Of a stretch of DNA of 64,000 nt, positions 63,327 through 64,000 are shown piece after piece. The notes under the pieces were generated by a model, which saw only the letters and a program-made list of their open reading frames with translations, was not told the DNA's origin and ran no database searches. Each line of letters begins with the position of its first letter. The stretch's first letter is position 1. The position numbers and the translations under genes are program-made. Origin of the DNA: Kitasatospora sp. NBC_01287. GTDB lineage: Bacteria; Actinomycetota; Actinomycetes; Streptomycetales; Streptomycetaceae. The stretch covers positions 3,138,501 to 3,202,500 of the forward strand of contig NZ_JAPEPB010000001.1 of the NCBI RefSeq assembly GCF_026340565.1, read 5' to 3'.

Positions 63327-64000
63327 GGTTCCACTCCTCGGGGAAGGCACCGCCCTGGGCGGGCAGGGCGGGCGGGGCGGCCGGGGCGAAGCTGGTCCAG
63401 GCGGTCCGGGTGGGCAGCCGGTGCACCGCGCGGCCGGTGACCGCGTTGAGGATCACCGCCGCGCGGTGGGCGCCGAGCCCGAGATCGGGGGTGCCGACGC
63501 CGTGCGTGTGCAGCTCGGCGTTCTGCACGTACAGACCGCCGGTCAGCTCTTCGCGGGTGGCCACCCGGTGGTCCAGGTCGACCCGGAACCGGCCCCGCTC
63601 GTCCCAGTCGATCAGCTCGGCCAGCGGCTCGAGGGCCGCCGGGCGCCCGGCCCGGTAGCCGGTGGCCAGCACCACGGCGTCGCTGCGCAGCACCCGGGCG
63701 AGCCCGGAGTCCCGGTGCAGGCAGCGCAGTTCCAGTCCGCCGCACGGCCCGGGCAGCGCCTCGGCCACCTCGGTACCGGGCAGGATCTCGGCGTCCGCGG
63801 ACCCGATCGGGCGCCCGATGGTCCGCTCGTAGAGCAGGTCGTGGATCTCGGCCAGGGTCTCGGCGCTGGCCGCCTTGTGCAATTGCCACTGCTCGGCCAC
63901 CAGCCGGTCGCGGACCGGGGCGGGCAGCGCGTGGAAGTAGCGCGTGTAGTCCGGGGTGAAGTGCTCCAGGCCCAGCTTGGAGTACTCCATCGGGGCCAGC
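63304..64000 (-). CDS. Lysine/ornithine N-monooxygenase, C-terminal part (5' end beyond window)
   Basis: About 232 residues visible, with the frame open at the window edge. It has YSKLGLEHFTPDYTRYFHAL and VVLATGYRAG, both typical of the FAD- and NADPH-dependent N-hydroxylases that make N6-hydroxylysine, N-hydroxycadaverine or N5-hydroxyornithine for hydroxamate siderophores. GLGAHRAAVILNAVTGR ends the FAD domain. Substrate cannot be told from this part. It is upstream of, and overlaps, the NIS synthetase gene, forming one operon; remaining cluster genes should lie beyond 64 kb. Confidence 0.88.
   Translation of the reverse strand, partial: LAPMEYSKLGLEHFTPDYTRYFHALPAPVRDRLVAEQWQLHKAASAETLAEIHDLLYERTIGRPIGSADAEILPGTEVAEALPGPCGGLELRCLHRDSGLARVLRSDAVVLATGYRAGRPAALEPLAELIDWDERGRFRVDLDHRVATREELTGGLYVQNAELHTHGVGTPDLGLGAHRAAVILNAVTGRAVHRLPTRTAWTSFAPAAPPALPAQGGAFPEEWNRAPSARR

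Overview
The window reads as a chromosomal core segment of a streptomycete-type actinobacterium (Streptomyces or Kitasatospora). Base composition is very high in GC, with strong GC bias at third codon positions. GTG and TTG starts are common, and several genes have a -10 hexamer placed so that transcription would begin at the start codon. The gene set is diagnostic: hrdB-type sigma factor, a parC/parE pair, nrdR-nrdJ, lexA, a DasR-type operator before ptsH, and a conservon with two P450s. From memory, the order resembles the S. coelicolor region from ptsH (around SCO5841) to the siderophore genes next to dinG (around SCO5800). That synteny was not checked against a database.

Layout. 1-9.3 kb: thymidine kinase (cut by the window edge), a nucleotide pyrophosphatase-like phosphatase, a DUF5998 protein, a PatA-type protein acetyltransferase, HPr with a DasR-like operator, a GNAT enzyme, a methyltransferase and RtcB. 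9.3-17.1 kb: a paired M16 peptidase operon, ParC, an Apd1-like [2Fe-2S] protein and a secreted NlpC/P60 hydrolase. 17.1-22 kb: a cation/acetate-type symporter with its DUF485 partner, a NarL-type two-component pair and a small membrane protein. 22-29.4 kb: ParE, a small zinc-ribbon protein, a secreted trypsin-like protease, HrdB and a FadR-type regulator. 29.8-39.4 kb: an ABC exporter with a degenerate ATPase, an NrtR-like NUDIX regulator, a glycogen-debranching-like enzyme, a proline-iminopeptidase-type hydrolase and a DUF4192 protein. 39.4-44.7 kb: three perfect DnaA boxes, a RecQ helicase fused to a phosphoribosyltransferase-like domain, two proteins of unknown function and RNase HII. 44.9-48.3 kb: an alpha-glucoside-type ABC importer without its own ATPase. 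48.7-53.7 kb: a conservon. 54-61.3 kb: B12-dependent ribonucleotide reductase, NrdR, LexA and a DinG-type helicase. 61.3-64 kb: an NIS siderophore synthetase and the C-terminal part of a lysine/ornithine N-hydroxylase.

How the genes fit together. RecQ, RNase HII, ribonucleotide reductase, NrdR, LexA and DinG form a DNA replication and repair neighbourhood, with visible LexA, NrdR-like and DnaA sites. The sugar importer, HPr and symporter serve carbon uptake. The siderophore genes serve iron supply.

The most unusual points are: (i) the conservon at 48.7-53.7 kb, where the expected GTPase gene cvnD is reduced to a short in-frame 3' remnant while the surrounding genes look intact, and where the first P450 lacks the K-helix ExxR arginine; (ii) the RecQ-phosphoribosyltransferase fusion downstream of a cluster of perfect DnaA boxes; (iii) the ABC ATPase without a Walker B glutamate or H-loop histidine and with a PAPATQ-repeat tail. 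No rRNA, tRNA, CRISPR array, insertion sequence or prophage was seen.
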